In this document: positions 7,077 to 16,188 of the stretch, one piece after another
Layout: every line of letters begins with the position of its first letter
How positions within the stretch are numbered: the stretch's first letter is position 1
Assembly (NCBI GenBank): GCA_001657395.1
Contig: LYSY01000011.1
Location: 1-64,000 of the forward strand
Origin: Rhodospirillales bacterium BBD 1991-14
GTDB taxonomy: Bacteria > Pseudomonadota > Alphaproteobacteria > Kiloniellales > Kiloniellaceae
Direction of reading: 5' to 3'
Length of the DNA stretch: 64,000 nt
Made by a program: the position numbers and the translations under genes
Notes under the pieces: generated by a model
Seen by the model: the letters and a program-made list of their open reading frames with translations, nothing else
Databases searched by the model: none
What the model was told of the DNA's origin: nothing

Positions 7077-9221
7077 ATGGCTCCAGCTCGTCTTTTAGCG
7101 GCGACGGCAATCGCCCTTGCGGCAACCGCAGGGGCGGCGCTGCTGCCAATGCCGGCCCTGAGTCAGACGCCGGAGGCCGGCGCCTGCGCCGAGGGCCAGG
7201 GTGCGCTCGACTTCGGCCTCCCCGATGTTGCCGTCTCCGCCTTGACCCGCTGTCTTGCCGAAGGCGGCCTGAGCACACGCAAGCGCAGCGACGTTCTGGC
7301 GGCGCGTGGCCATGCCTATCTCGCTCGGGACGACTACCAAGAGGCCATAGCGGACTACAGCGAGGCCCTGGGGCTGGGAGGGGACGACACCAATCTGCTG
7401 ATCCAGCGGGGCCGCGCCCACTATTTCAGCGAGGACAACGAGTCAGCTCTTGCCGACCTTAACCGCGCAGTCGCCCTCGATCCCGAGAACCCGGATGCGC
7501 TTTACTACCGCGGCCGTGTCTTTCACGAGCAGGAGCGCCATCACGACGCGATCGTCGACTTCGCCAGCGTGGTCCGGGTCGACCCCGAAGCCGACTCCGC
7601 ACATTACTTCCGCGCGCGCAGCCTTGCGGCCCTCGGCCGCGACGCGGAAGCGATCGCCAGCTATCAGCGGGCCATCGAGCTAAATCCCTTCGACAGTTGG
7701 GCTTTCAACAGCCGCGGCAACCTCTATCTCGACAGGGGCGACTTCGACCTGGCGATCCTGGACTACGAGCAGGTGATCGAGATCGAGCCGCACGAGGCTT
7801 TCGGCTATTTCAACCGGGGTGCCGCCCTCACCGAACTGGGGCGCCATGAAGAAGCGCTCTCGGATCTCGAAACCGCCCTGCGTCTCGACCCCGGCGATTC
7901 CGACACCTACGTCCAGCGCGGAATCATCCTTGCCGAGCAGGGCGAGTACGACAAGGCGGAAGCCGACTACCACGAAGCCCTGCGTCTGGATCCGGACAAC
8001 CACTGGGCGCTGAACAACCTGGGCAACAGCCGTTCAGACCAGGGTTTCTACGACGAGGCCATCGCCGAGTTTACAGCCGCCTTGGAGATCAGACCGAATT
8101 ACACTGCTGCCCTCTACAACCGCGGGCTCGCGAAGTACCGCGCCAACGACTTCGAGGCAGCGGAGGAGGATTTCGCCAGAGCGCGCAGCCTGGACGCGGA
8201 GGACCCCGATCTCCTCTACATGAGCGGTCGCAATGCCTACTTCCTGGACCACAACGAAACCGCGGCTAAGTACTTCAGTGCTGTCCTGAAGCTCAACCCG
8301 GGCCACGGCAGCGCCTTCGTCGCCCGAGGCCTGGCGCTGCACGATCTCGACCGCTACGAAGAGGCCCTCGACGATTTCAGCAGCGCGCTCGCGTTGGACC
8401 CGGACAACACCTGGGCGCTCAACAACCGCGGCCGCACACTGAACGCGCTCGGTCGCTATGAAGAGGCTATTCCCGTCCTCACCAGCGCCATTACCCTGGA
8501 GCCGGATTACGCCAACGCGTTTTCCAATCTGGCGGAAGCTCAAACCGCCTTGGAGGAGTTCGACGCGGCCATCGAAAACTACAGCACCGCCCTTCGGCAC
8601 GACCCGGAGGACGTCGACGTGCTGGTCTATCGCGGCCAGATCTATAACGAGCAGGAGCGGTTCGACCTCGCCCTGGAAGACTTTGACAAGGCGCTCCTCC
8701 TCGACCCCGAAAACCCCTGGGTCTGGAACAATCGCGGCATTGTTTTCGCCGACAAGGGCGAACCCGATGCCGCCATTGCCGAGTACGGGAAGGCTATTAC
8801 CCGGGACCCCGGCTACTACCCGGCCATCTTCAACCGTGGTCTCGCCCACTGGAAACTGCAGGATCTCGACGCAGCCTTCGACGATTTCAGCGAGACGCTG
8901 AAGATCGTACCGGAGGACCTGGACGCCCTCTACTCCCGCGCCGACCTGCTCTATGAAATGGGCCGTTTCGAGCAGGCCGTCGAAGACTACAGCCAGACCA
9001 TCACGCTCGAACCGGACAACCCCTGGGCCTTTTATTCGCGCGGGCTGTCCTTCGCCAACCTGCGCCAGAGCCAGTCCGCGCACGCCGACTTCGAGCAGGC
9101 CATTGCGGTCAGCAAAGAAGCTGACAGGGCCGCGATGGCCGAAGACATCTGCGAGCAACTCGTCGCCGAGAGACACATCGCCCTCTCCCTGCGCTACTGC
9201 CGCCGCGCCCTGACGGAGTAG
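7077..9221 (+). CDS. secreted tetratricopeptide-repeat protein
   Basis: Protein of 714 residues made almost wholly of 34-residue TPR units, roughly eighteen to twenty in a row, with the recurrent pattern AL-x-LDP-x-N-x-x-A-x-x-x-RG. I chose the ATG at 7077, which gives a clean signal peptide (MAPARLLAATAIALAATAGA, cleavage near ALS-Q) with AGGGAAA upstream; a TTG 13 codons earlier is also open. The repeats would form an extended superhelix, presumably a periplasmic or envelope scaffold. Units are quite alike (for example ALNNRGRTLNALGRYEEAI), suggesting growth by internal duplication. It ends 36 bp before a convergent gene and has no obvious functional partner. Confidence 0.88.
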   Translation: MAPARLLAATAIALAATAGAALLPMPALSQTPEAGACAEGQGALDFGLPDVAVSALTRCLAEGGLSTRKRSDVLAARGHAYLARDDYQEAIADYSEALGLGGDDTNLLIQRGRAHYFSEDNESALADLNRAVALDPENPDALYYRGRVFHEQERHHDAIVDFASVVRVDPEADSAHYFRARSLAALGRDAEAIASYQRAIELNPFDSWAFNSRGNLYLDRGDFDLAILDYEQVIEIEPHEAFGYFNRGAALTELGRHEEALSDLETALRLDPGDSDTYVQRGIILAEQGEYDKAEADYHEALRLDPDNHWALNNLGNSRSDQGFYDEAIAEFTAALEIRPNYTAALYNRGLAKYRANDFEAAEEDFARARSLDAEDPDLLYMSGRNAYFLDHNETAAKYFSAVLKLNPGHGSAFVARGLALHDLDRYEEALDDFSSALALDPDNTWALNNRGRTLNALGRYEEAIPVLTSAITLEPDYANAFSNLAEAQTALEEFDAAIENYSTALRHDPEDVDVLVYRGQIYNEQERFDLALEDFDKALLLDPENPWVWNNRGIVFADKGEPDAAIAEYGKAITRDPGYYPAIFNRGLAHWKLQDLDAAFDDFSETLKIVPEDLDALYSRADLLYEMGRFEQAVEDYSQTITLEPDNPWAFYSRGLSFANLRQSQSAHADFEQAIAVSKEADRAAMAEDICEQLVAERHIALSLRYCRRALTE

Positions 9222-9257
9222 CGCAGAGAACGAAGAGCCGGCGTCTGCGGACCTGCG

Positions 9258-10355
9258 TCAGGGCCGGCAGACGTAGTAGTAGTTGACCGGGTCGTGCTCC
9301 AGTTCATGCGCTTCAACGGCGCCGAACCCGGCCTCGGCGAAGTAGCGCTCTGCCGTCTCGCGGCCCCACATGGCACCCAGCCCCTCGCCGCCCTGCGCCA
9401 GCGAAACCGTCATGCAGTGCATGCAGGAAACCGTGTAGAGCATGGGTCCCAGGGGATGGTCGCGATCCAGGTGGTGGTGGCTCGACCCCTTGATGTCCTG
9501 GGCCAGATAGACGCCGCCCTCGGCAAGGGCGCGGCGAATGCCCTTCAGCAGGCGCAGCGGCTGGGCCTGATCGTGCACGGCATCGAAGGTGGTGACGAGA
9601 TCGAAGGCGGCCTGCGGCGCGGTGGCGTCGAAATCACTGAGGTCGCGGGCCTCATAGGTCACGTTGGCGAGCCCCTTGCGCTGCGCCTCCGCGCGCGCCC
9701 AGCCGGTGACCTCTTCCGAGAGATCGAAGCCGGTGAAGCGGCTCTTGGGGAAGCGTTCGGCCATCAGCATCAGCGCGCGGCCTCGACCGCAGCCGGCATC
9801 CAGCACCCGGATGCCCGCCTCAAGACGCGCGATCAGCTCGGGGACCAGGGGCAGGATGTCGCTGATGAGGGCCGGCAGCACGGCCTGCCCGCTGTCCTCG
9901 GCCATCACTTCATGGAAGCGGCTGTAGCGTTCGTAAGGCACGCCACCGCCCTCGCGGAAACAGGTCAGCAGGTCCTCTTCGACCGAGCCCAAGAGCGGCA
10001 CGTACTGGGCATAGACCGCCAGATTCGCCTCCCCCGAACGGGTCAGCAGGGCGGCATGCTCGGCCGGCAGGCTATAGGTCGCAGCCTGCGGGTCGATCTC
10101 GACGATGCCGCCGGCCACCATGGCGCCCAGCCATTCACGCACGTAGCGCTCGTGAAGACCGGCGCGGCCGGCGAGGTCCTCGACCGTCAGGGGCTCGGCC
10201 CCGCTCAGGGCATCGAAGAGGCCGCTGCGGTGGCCGATGGAGGTCATCAGCATCAGACAGGCCTCGTTGAGGGCCGTCAGCAGGCGGCCCTCGAAAGCCT
10301 CCTGGCGGGCGGGATCGATCGGCGCGGCTTGGGGGGTGGAAACGGCAGCTGTCAT
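9258..10355 (-). CDS. class I SAM-dependent methyltransferase with N-terminal dimerisation/winged-helix domain
   Basis: Protein of 365 residues. Residues 20-130 form a helix-turn-helix-like domain (LFDALSGAEPLTVEDLAGRAGLHERYVREWL), as in O-methyltransferase-type enzymes. The SAM-binding motif I is VLDAGCGRGRAL and motif II is RFTGFDLSEE; FDLVTTFDAVHDQ and AEGGVYLAQDIKGSS follow. This matches a family widespread in bacteria and related to animal METTL27-like proteins; the substrate is unknown. The start at 10355 is preferred because GGAG lies upstream and the extra residues of the longer frame are unstructured. It is divergent from the adjacent GlxA-type regulator (107-bp gap), which may control it. 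Confidence 0.85.
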   Translation of the reverse strand: MTAAVSTPQAAPIDPARQEAFEGRLLTALNEACLMLMTSIGHRSGLFDALSGAEPLTVEDLAGRAGLHERYVREWLGAMVAGGIVEIDPQAATYSLPAEHAALLTRSGEANLAVYAQYVPLLGSVEEDLLTCFREGGGVPYERYSRFHEVMAEDSGQAVLPALISDILPLVPELIARLEAGIRVLDAGCGRGRALMLMAERFPKSRFTGFDLSEEVTGWARAEAQRKGLANVTYEARDLSDFDATAPQAAFDLVTTFDAVHDQAQPLRLLKGIRRALAEGGVYLAQDIKGSSHHHLDRDHPLGPMLYTVSCMHCMTVSLAQGGEGLGAMWGRETAERYFAEAGFGAVEAHELEHDPVNYYYVCRP

Positions 10356-10462
10356 CTCGGTGGGCTCCGATTGCGTAGGTAGTAGCTGCGGCGCAGGGGG
10401 TTCTACCTCCGCCTCCCGCATCGTGCTAACGTCGTTCCGGTCGAAAACGGGTCAAATCTGCC

Positions 10463-11554
10463 ATGAGCACCGATACCAAAGCGGCCACACCGGCATCGTT
10501 TCCCAAAGAGTCAGCCGAGGCCGCGGCCAAAGCCCCCCTGACCGTCGCGCTGGTCGCCCTTCCCGACACCAGCGCCTCGACCCTCTACGGCATGTACGAC
10601 ATCTTCTGCTCGGCCGGGCGCGACTGGGATTTCCTGACCACCGGAAAGGCCGGTTCTTCGGCCATGCAGCCGCTCGTTGTTGCCGAGACTTCCACACCCT
10701 TCCGGGCCGCCAACGGCGTGACTCTCGCGCCGGACCTGACCTTCACCGACTGTGCGCCGCCCCCGATCGTCTGCGTGCCCGATGTCCACGTGGCGCCGGG
10801 AGCGCTGGTTCCCGGGCGCTACGACGCCGTGATCGACTGGCTGCGGCGTTGCTATGCCGCAGGCTCCACTCTTGCGGCGGCCTGTTCGGGCAGCCTGCTG
10901 CTGGCCGAAAGCGGCCTGCTGGACGGCCAGGACGCGACCACCCACTGGGGCTACTGCGAGGCGCTGGGGCGGAGCTACCCAGCCGTCACGGTGCACCCGG
11001 CGCGGGCCCTGGTGGCCTCCGGCGACGGCCAGCGCCTGATCACCTCAGGCGGCGGCACCTCCTGGCAGGACCTGGCGCTCTTCCTGGTCGCGCGCTTTCT
11101 CGGCCAGGACGAGGCCATGCGCCTCGGCCGCGTCTACCTGGCGGACTGGCATAGCCACGGGCAGCTTCCCTACTCAGCGCTCGCCCGCGTCCGCCAGGTT
11201 GAGGACAACCGCATCGCCGCGAGCCAGGAATGGATCGCCGACCACTACGCGGAAGCGGGGCCGGTGGCCGGCATGGCGGCGTGCAGCGGCCTGCCGGAAC
11301 GCTCCTTCAAGCGTCGCTTCGCCAAGGCCACCGGCATGACACCCCTGGACTACGTCCACACCCTGCGCCTGGAGGAGGCCAAGCAGGTTCTGGAGACCAC
11401 CGATCTGGCCATCGAGGCCGTGGCGCAGGAGATCGGCTACGAGGACGCCAGCTTCTTCCGCCGCCTGTTCCGCCGCAAGGTGGGGATGAGCCCGGCCGAC
11501 TACCGCCGGCGATTCGGCGGCTTCCGAAAGGCCTTGACCGCCGCGGCCATCTGA
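10463..11554 (+). CDS. GlxA family transcriptional regulator (DJ-1/PfpI domain plus AraC HTH)
   Basis: Regulator of 363 residues. The N-terminal part (about 27-210) is a class I amidotransferase/DJ-1-like domain, with AAACSGSLLLAESGLLDG holding the nucleophile-elbow cysteine. The C-terminal part (about 245-350) is an AraC-type double helix-turn-helix: VAGMAACSGLPERSFKRRF, then IEAVAQEIGYEDASFFRRLFRR. Such proteins sense small metabolites, often nitrogen compounds, and activate nearby genes. The divergent methyltransferase is the obvious candidate target. Residues 1-26 are a disordered Ala/Lys-rich leader. Confidence 0.9.
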   Translation: MSTDTKAATPASFPKESAEAAAKAPLTVALVALPDTSASTLYGMYDIFCSAGRDWDFLTTGKAGSSAMQPLVVAETSTPFRAANGVTLAPDLTFTDCAPPPIVCVPDVHVAPGALVPGRYDAVIDWLRRCYAAGSTLAAACSGSLLLAESGLLDGQDATTHWGYCEALGRSYPAVTVHPARALVASGDGQRLITSGGGTSWQDLALFLVARFLGQDEAMRLGRVYLADWHSHGQLPYSALARVRQVEDNRIAASQEWIADHYAEAGPVAGMAACSGLPERSFKRRFAKATGMTPLDYVHTLRLEEAKQVLETTDLAIEAVAQEIGYEDASFFRRLFRRKVGMSPADYRRRFGGFRKALTAAAI

Positions 11555-11570
11555 CTGAAACCCGCAGCGC

Positions 11571-12431
11571 CTAGCAGAAAGACGCCGCTATGGAGCGCTG
11601 CGTCTCGACGAAGGTGACGATGTCGTCCAGCACGGGCGCGGAGCCGCGCAGGGGGCGCGACAGGGCGCCGACGATCCGGATGTGCCCGAGCCCGTCGTAG
11701 AAGCGGGCCTCGGCCGCGCCGCCGGCGGCGCGCTGGCGCTCGGCGAGGACACGGCTGTTGCGCGGCGAAACGATGCCGTCGGAGTCCCCGCTCAACAGCA
11801 GCAGCGGCGGCGCCTTGGCGTTCACATAGTTTACCGGCTGGGTCGCCGGCCGTTGGTCCTCCGGCCCGAAGATCACCTTCAGGTCGCGATCCTTCAACGG
11901 CAGAAAGTCGTAGGGGCCGGCGAGGCCGACAACCCCGGCGAGCGCACCGCAGGGCGAAAGCCCTTCAGCCCCCAGCCAGCGCCCGTCCAGTGCCAGCATC
12001 ACCGCGTTGTAGGCACCGGCTGAATGGCCGAGCAGAAAAAGCGGCTCCTCGTGGCGGGCCCGCAGCCAGGCGACCGCCGCCGCCGAGTCCTCCAGGAAGG
12101 CCGGATAGACGACCTGGGGATAGAGGCGGTAGTCCGCCACCGCCAGCGCGATACCCCGCGAGGCGAAGGCCTCGCCCACGAAGCGGTAGTCGCCCCGCGC
12201 GCCATCCTCCCAGGACCCGCCGTAGAAAAACACCACGAGCGCCCCCGGCGCCTTGTCTTCCGGCAGATAGAGGTCGAGGCGGTGCCGCGGGTCCGGGCCG
12301 TAGGCCAGTCCCTGCTCCAGGCGATAGCCCTCCTCCGGCGTGAAGGCATTCACGAAGTCGGCGCCGGAACATGCGGCGAGAGGAACGAGGCAGGCCAGCG
12401 CTGCCGAAAAGCGGGTCAGGATCTTCTGCAT
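11571..12431 (-). CDS. alpha/beta hydrolase lipoprotein (carboxylesterase, BD-FAE-like)
   Basis: Esterase-like protein of 286 residues. The N-terminus MQKILTRFSAALACLVPLAAC ends in a lipobox, so a lipid-anchored envelope protein is predicted. The oxyanion motif is VVFFYGGSW, the nucleophile elbow GHSAG, and likely acid and base residues fall in SGDSDGIVSPRNS and YDGLGHIRIV. The order and spacing fit acyl or feruloyl esterase-like hydrolases. It is convergent with the GlxA regulator gene and upstream of nothing obviously related; substrate unknown. Confidence 0.85.
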   Translation of the reverse strand: MQKILTRFSAALACLVPLAACSGADFVNAFTPEEGYRLEQGLAYGPDPRHRLDLYLPEDKAPGALVVFFYGGSWEDGARGDYRFVGEAFASRGIALAVADYRLYPQVVYPAFLEDSAAAVAWLRARHEEPLFLLGHSAGAYNAVMLALDGRWLGAEGLSPCGALAGVVGLAGPYDFLPLKDRDLKVIFGPEDQRPATQPVNYVNAKAPPLLLLSGDSDGIVSPRNSRVLAERQRAAGGAAEARFYDGLGHIRIVGALSRPLRGSAPVLDDIVTFVETQRSIAASFC

Positions 12432-12468
12432 AACCCTGTCTACGAGCAGTCCGCGCCTCTGGATGCCC

Positions 12469-13656
12469 CTAACCGCCTTGCGGAAGCGGTGCGATGCAGA
12501 ACTCCAGCACCCGCGGATCGCGGTAGTACTCCAGGTGGGTGCGGCCGCTCAGCTTCTGCGGCCAGGGCGCCTCGAAAGTGAGGCGCCGGCTCATGGCGTC
12601 GCCGTAGCGGGCACGATGCCCGGTCACCGCCCCGCAGAGCCAGTCGCTGGGCGAGAAGAAATCCAACCAACGCACAAGCCGATCCGCCTCCAGCAGTTCC
12701 TTACGCTCCGCCTCCAGCCAGGCGGAGCGAAACCGCAGGACGCCGATCGGCGACCCGAGCGAGACGTAGGTCAGGCGTTTGAAATCGGCGCGATGCGGCC
12801 AGTCCGCGAGAATGTCGGTCGCCACCACCGTGCCGAAGGAATGGGCGACCACAACGACTTCGTCGTAGTCCGCTTTCAGCATCGCTTCCAGGGTGGTGCC
12901 GATACGCCGGCGCAGGCGGTCGCGCAGGCCGACGCCCTGCTCATCCGCGCGGTTCTCGAAGTAGTCTTTGGTGAAGCGGGCCAGCAGAACGATGGCGTCG
13001 ACCTGCAGCATCGTCAGCAGGAAGGGCAGCACGGCCCACCAGGCATGGGAGGCGAGCCAGCCCGTGACCGACCCGAAGGCGGCAATGGCATCGCCGATCA
13101 CCGGCAGGTCGAGTTCCTGTGGAACACTACCGCCCGGCGCGACTGTCTGGCCGACCAGCACGGCCAGCAGCATATACCAGACCACCAGCGTGACACCGCC
13201 GATCAGAAGACCGAAGGCGACCAGAAAGGACCCCCTGGTCAGGGAACTGAAAACCGCCTGCCAGGTCCGCAGACTGAAGACCCAGTAGCCCACGAGTTCC
13301 AGGCCCTTGTAGAGCTTGGACCAGGGCGGCAGTTCGGTCTGCTCCGGGATCATGTCGGCCCAGTATGCCTCGAAGACATCCAGGCACTGGCCGGCGCTGC
13401 CGCCGGCCGCGTCGTCCTCGGCGCGGAGCGGATCGACGCGGAGCGGATCGACGCGGAAGCGCAGCCCCGCCTCCCCTTCGACCATGACTTCGCCGATCCG
13501 GGTTACGGGGAAGCGCTCCACCGTCTCCAGGTTCTTGGCCAGAATGTCGCGGCGCTGGAAGCGCTCCTCCCGCTTCATGCCGGGAATCAGAACAATGGCG
13601 CGGCGCTTCGCCCTGGGCGTGGCTGCGCCGGACGGCGCGCTTGGGTTCGGTCCCAT
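12469..13656 (-). CDS. membrane-associated alpha/beta hydrolase of unknown function
   Basis: Protein of 395 residues. AIVLIPGMKREERFQRR near the N-terminus resembles a lipase oxyanion strand. Residues about 140-240 contain three hydrophobic segments (including GSFLVAFGLLIGGVTLVVWY and AWWAVLPFLLTMLQVDAIVLL). After them VVVVAHSFGTVVATDIL carries the AHSFG nucleophile elbow. So a membrane insertion splits a hydrolase fold, as in some integral-membrane esterases. The start at 13656 is preferred because GAGGGGAAG precedes the ATG; the longer frame is compositionally odd. A 12-base duplication encodes RVDPLRVDPL. Substrate and role are unknown. Confidence 0.72.
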   Translation of the reverse strand: MGPNPSAPSGAATPRAKRRAIVLIPGMKREERFQRRDILAKNLETVERFPVTRIGEVMVEGEAGLRFRVDPLRVDPLRAEDDAAGGSAGQCLDVFEAYWADMIPEQTELPPWSKLYKGLELVGYWVFSLRTWQAVFSSLTRGSFLVAFGLLIGGVTLVVWYMLLAVLVGQTVAPGGSVPQELDLPVIGDAIAAFGSVTGWLASHAWWAVLPFLLTMLQVDAIVLLARFTKDYFENRADEQGVGLRDRLRRRIGTTLEAMLKADYDEVVVVAHSFGTVVATDILADWPHRADFKRLTYVSLGSPIGVLRFRSAWLEAERKELLEADRLVRWLDFFSPSDWLCGAVTGHRARYGDAMSRRLTFEAPWPQKLSGRTHLEYYRDPRVLEFCIAPLPQGG

Positions 13657-13853
13657 GATGGCGGCTTCCCCTCTCGGTCGTTCGGACGGCCCCTCTGTGC
13701 TAACCCAGTCCCGAAGCGGCTTCAACAACCTGAGGTGCAATGGCGACACACCAGGATGACCGCGCTTTCCCGACGTGAGCCGGTGATGTATCTCTGCTGA
13801 GGCCGCGCGCCTCTGGTCGTGTGGCGGAACCAGGCAACCGAGGAGACAGGACG

Positions 13854-14558
13854 ATGAGCGAGAAGCCCGTGGCAATCGTTGTGGCCGGCGGCAGCGGCAT
13901 GGGGGCGGCGGCGGCACGCAAGCTGGCTGCGGAGGGTTTCGAAGTGGCGATCCTCTCCTCCTCGGGCAAGGGCGCGGCGCTGGCCGAGGAACTCGGCGGA
14001 CTCGGCGTCACCGGCTCCAATCTCTCCGTCGACGATCTCACAGCGCTCGTCGACCAGACCGTCGCCCGTTGGGGCCGCATCGATGCGGTGGTCAGCAGCG
14101 CGGGGCACGGGCCCAAGGGCCCGGTGCTGGAGATCAGCGACGCGGACTGGCAACTGGGCATGGAGGTCTACCTGCTGAACGTGATCCGCATCGCCCGGCT
14201 GGCGACGCCGCACATGCAGCGCCGGGGCGGCGGCAGCTTCGTCAACATCTCCACCTATGCGACCTTCGAGCCGGAAGAGACCTTCCCCACCTCGGGTGTG
14301 TTCCGCTCCAGCCTGGCCGCCTTCACCAAGCTCTTCACCGACAAGTATGCGGCCGAGAACATCCGCATGAACAACGTGCTGCCCGGGTTCATCGACAGCC
14401 TTCCCGAAAGCGGGGAGCGCCGCGCCCGCATTCCCATGGGCCGCTACGGCCATGCCGAGGAAGTGGCCGATCTCATCGCCTTTCTGGCCTCCGACCGCTC
14501 CAGCTACATCACCGGGCAGAACATCCGCATCGACGGCGGAATCACGCGCTCGGTCTGA
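13854..14558 (+). CDS. SDR family oxidoreductase, non-canonical active site
   Basis: Short-chain dehydrogenase/reductase of 234 residues. The cofactor motif is VVAGGSGMGAAAAR and the core motif SSAGHGPKGP stands for NNAG. The catalytic serine lies in FVNISTYATFEP. The YxxxK region instead reads SGVFRSSLAAF, so by alignment Tyr and Lys are replaced by Ser and Arg. The C-terminal VLPGFIDSLP and ITGQNIRIDGGITRSV are typical of the fold. AGGAGACAGG precedes the ATG. It sits 13 bp before a DUF1499 gene and is likely cotranscribed with it. It may be a divergent reductase subfamily rather than a dead enzyme. Confidence 0.85.
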   Translation: MSEKPVAIVVAGGSGMGAAAARKLAAEGFEVAILSSSGKGAALAEELGGLGVTGSNLSVDDLTALVDQTVARWGRIDAVVSSAGHGPKGPVLEISDADWQLGMEVYLLNVIRIARLATPHMQRRGGGSFVNISTYATFEPEETFPTSGVFRSSLAAFTKLFTDKYAAENIRMNNVLPGFIDSLPESGERRARIPMGRYGHAEEVADLIAFLASDRSSYITGQNIRIDGGITRSV

Positions 14559-14571
14559 GATCGGTTCGTCA

Positions 14572-15042
14572 ATGACGTACCTCTACACAGCCCTGGTCCT
14601 GATCGTCGTCGCCGTCATCACGGCGGCCGTCTTTTTCAGAGTCACACCGATCGCGCCAGAGGACTGGCACGTCGATCCGGTCACCGTGGTACGGCCGGAC
14701 AAGGACAACTACTACCTGCTGCGCGCTGAAGACGGGCACGGCCCCGCACCGGTTTTCGCGGCCGAGCCTGAGAAACTCTCGTCCGAACTGCACAAGATGA
14801 TCAGCGCCCTGCCGCACAGCGAGGTGATCGCGGGTTCGGCGGGGGAGCGTCACTTCACCGTCGTGGTCCGCTCGCAGGTGATGGGGTTCCCGGACTTCGT
14901 CACCGTGAAAGCAATCGAAGCCGAAGGGGGCGCTGCGCTCGTGATCTTCTCGCGGTCCCGCTACGGCTACTCCGACCTCGGAGTCAACAGGGCCCGCGTC
15001 GAGGCCTGGGTAAACGAACTGGAGCAGAGGCTGAAGCCCTGA
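14572..15042 (+). CDS. DUF1499 family membrane-anchored protein
   Basis: Protein of 156 residues with an N-terminal membrane anchor (YTALVLIVVAVITAAVFFRV) and an exported or cytoplasmic DUF1499 domain. Family blocks visible are AAEPEKLSSELHKMISALP, SQVMGFPDFVTVKAI and FSRSRYGYSDLGVNRARVEAW. The function of the family is unknown. It starts 13 bases after the preceding SDR gene. Confidence 0.85.
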   Translation: MTYLYTALVLIVVAVITAAVFFRVTPIAPEDWHVDPVTVVRPDKDNYYLLRAEDGHGPAPVFAAEPEKLSSELHKMISALPHSEVIAGSAGERHFTVVVRSQVMGFPDFVTVKAIEAEGGAALVIFSRSRYGYSDLGVNRARVEAWVNELEQRLKP

Positions 15043-15066
15043 CGCCGGAGCTCATGGCTCAGCCTT

Positions 15067-15438
15067 TCAACGTTTTGCTGCCAGGAGCGCCACCTGCATC
15101 TCCAGGTGCTTCAGGGCGCGCATCATACGGTTCGCTTGAATCGACGGCATAAGCCCGACTTTGGCGATCACCGCAACCAACAGAAAGAAGGTGGCGATCA
15201 GACCCCAGCGTACGACATCGACCACTTCTGTGACCTGATAACACTTCCAGGCGGCATAAAGACCGATCCCGAAGAAGATGACCTGCCCCAGGAGCAGGAA
15301 CCAGTTCAGCAGGCCGAACCTGCCGCGAAACAGATCGCCCGCCATCTCCGTCGGGCTCTGCTCCCAGCCGATCCTGTCCAGGATCTCACGGTCTTCGTCA
15401 TCCAGGGTCTCGCTGATCATCTTGTCAAACTTGTCCAT
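15067..15438 (-). CDS. DUF6768-type membrane protein paired with an ECF sigma factor
   Basis: Protein of 123 residues: a charged N-terminus MDKFDKMISETLDDEDREI, two membrane segments (LLNWFLLLGQVIFFGIGLYA and WGLIATFFLLVAVIAKVGL) and a coiled C-terminal tail RMMRALKHLEMQVALLAAK. The pattern matches DUF6768 proteins, which are commonly encoded directly after ECF sigma factors. AAGGAGAATGCC precedes the ATG. The gene begins 14 bases inside the end of the sigma gene, so translational coupling is likely. A role as the membrane partner or anti-sigma of that factor is inference; it lacks a zinc-finger HxxxCxxC motif. Confidence 0.82.
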   Translation of the reverse strand: MDKFDKMISETLDDEDREILDRIGWEQSPTEMAGDLFRGRFGLLNWFLLLGQVIFFGIGLYAAWKCYQVTEVVDVVRWGLIATFFLLVAVIAKVGLMPSIQANRMMRALKHLEMQVALLAAKR

Positions 15439-15991
15439 GGCATTCTCCTTCCAGAGCCGCGCGCAGCTTCCGGCGTGCATGCATCAGGCGGGATTTCACG
15501 GTCCCCACCGGTATGTCCAATGCGACCGCCACCTCGGCGACCGTCAGGTCTTCCAGATAGAACAGAGCAATGGCCGCGCGGTGCTCGGACGAAAGGCCAG
15601 ACAAGGCAGCGCGCAGCGGCGCACAGTCGGCCGCCAGTTCGCAGTCTCGTGCGCCGCGGTCGACCGGGTCCGGCCCCATCGAAGCGGAGCTGAGGACTTT
15701 CCGGTTCCTCTGCAGTGCGGCGACGCGCCGTGCACATCTGCGCGAAACGATGCGGAACGCCCAGGCCGGAAAGGCCTGTTCGTCTTGAAGCTTCGAGAGA
15801 TCGCGCACAATTTCCACCCAGGCATCCTGGACCGCGTCCCGCGCCTGTTCGGCATCGCCGAGCAGCCGGTAGGCGTGGCGCAGGAACCGCCGCTGATAGC
15901 GCTCGACCAAATGCTCCCGTGCCGCTGCGTCGCCAAGGCGGGCACAGGCGACAAGATAGGCCTCGACGATCCGTTTCGAAGACTTCCTCAC
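15425..15991 (-). CDS. RNA polymerase ECF sigma factor
   Basis: Sigma-70 family extracytoplasmic factor of 188 residues. Region 2 spans about residues 25-95, with YRLLGDAEQARDAVQDAWVEI and FPAWAFRIVSRRCARR. Region 4 spans about 128-180, with LSSEHRAAIALFYLEDLTVAEVA and IPVGTVKSRLMHARRKLR as the helix-turn-helix. The DUF6768 gene overlaps its 3' end by 14 bases. No classical zinc anti-sigma gene is adjacent. The stimulus and regulon are unknown. Confidence 0.92.
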   Translation of the reverse strand: MRKSSKRIVEAYLVACARLGDAAAREHLVERYQRRFLRHAYRLLGDAEQARDAVQDAWVEIVRDLSKLQDEQAFPAWAFRIVSRRCARRVAALQRNRKVLSSASMGPDPVDRGARDCELAADCAPLRAALSGLSSEHRAAIALFYLEDLTVAEVAVALDIPVGTVKSRLMHARRKLRAALEGECHGQV

Positions 15992-16188
15992 CTCTGCTGC
16001 CTCTGCCCCCGGGTTCTTCTGCGGCTCCTACTGTAAAGGTGGTGGAACCGGGGTTTTCGGTTCATCCCAAACCTCGCCAAAGCGTCCACGCGCCGCCAAA
16101 ACCGCGGCCGCGCCCAAAGAGCCGCGGACGAGAGGGTGATCCATCCGACGCCCTTGGCGTATCACTTCTCAGGACGACGATACGACCG

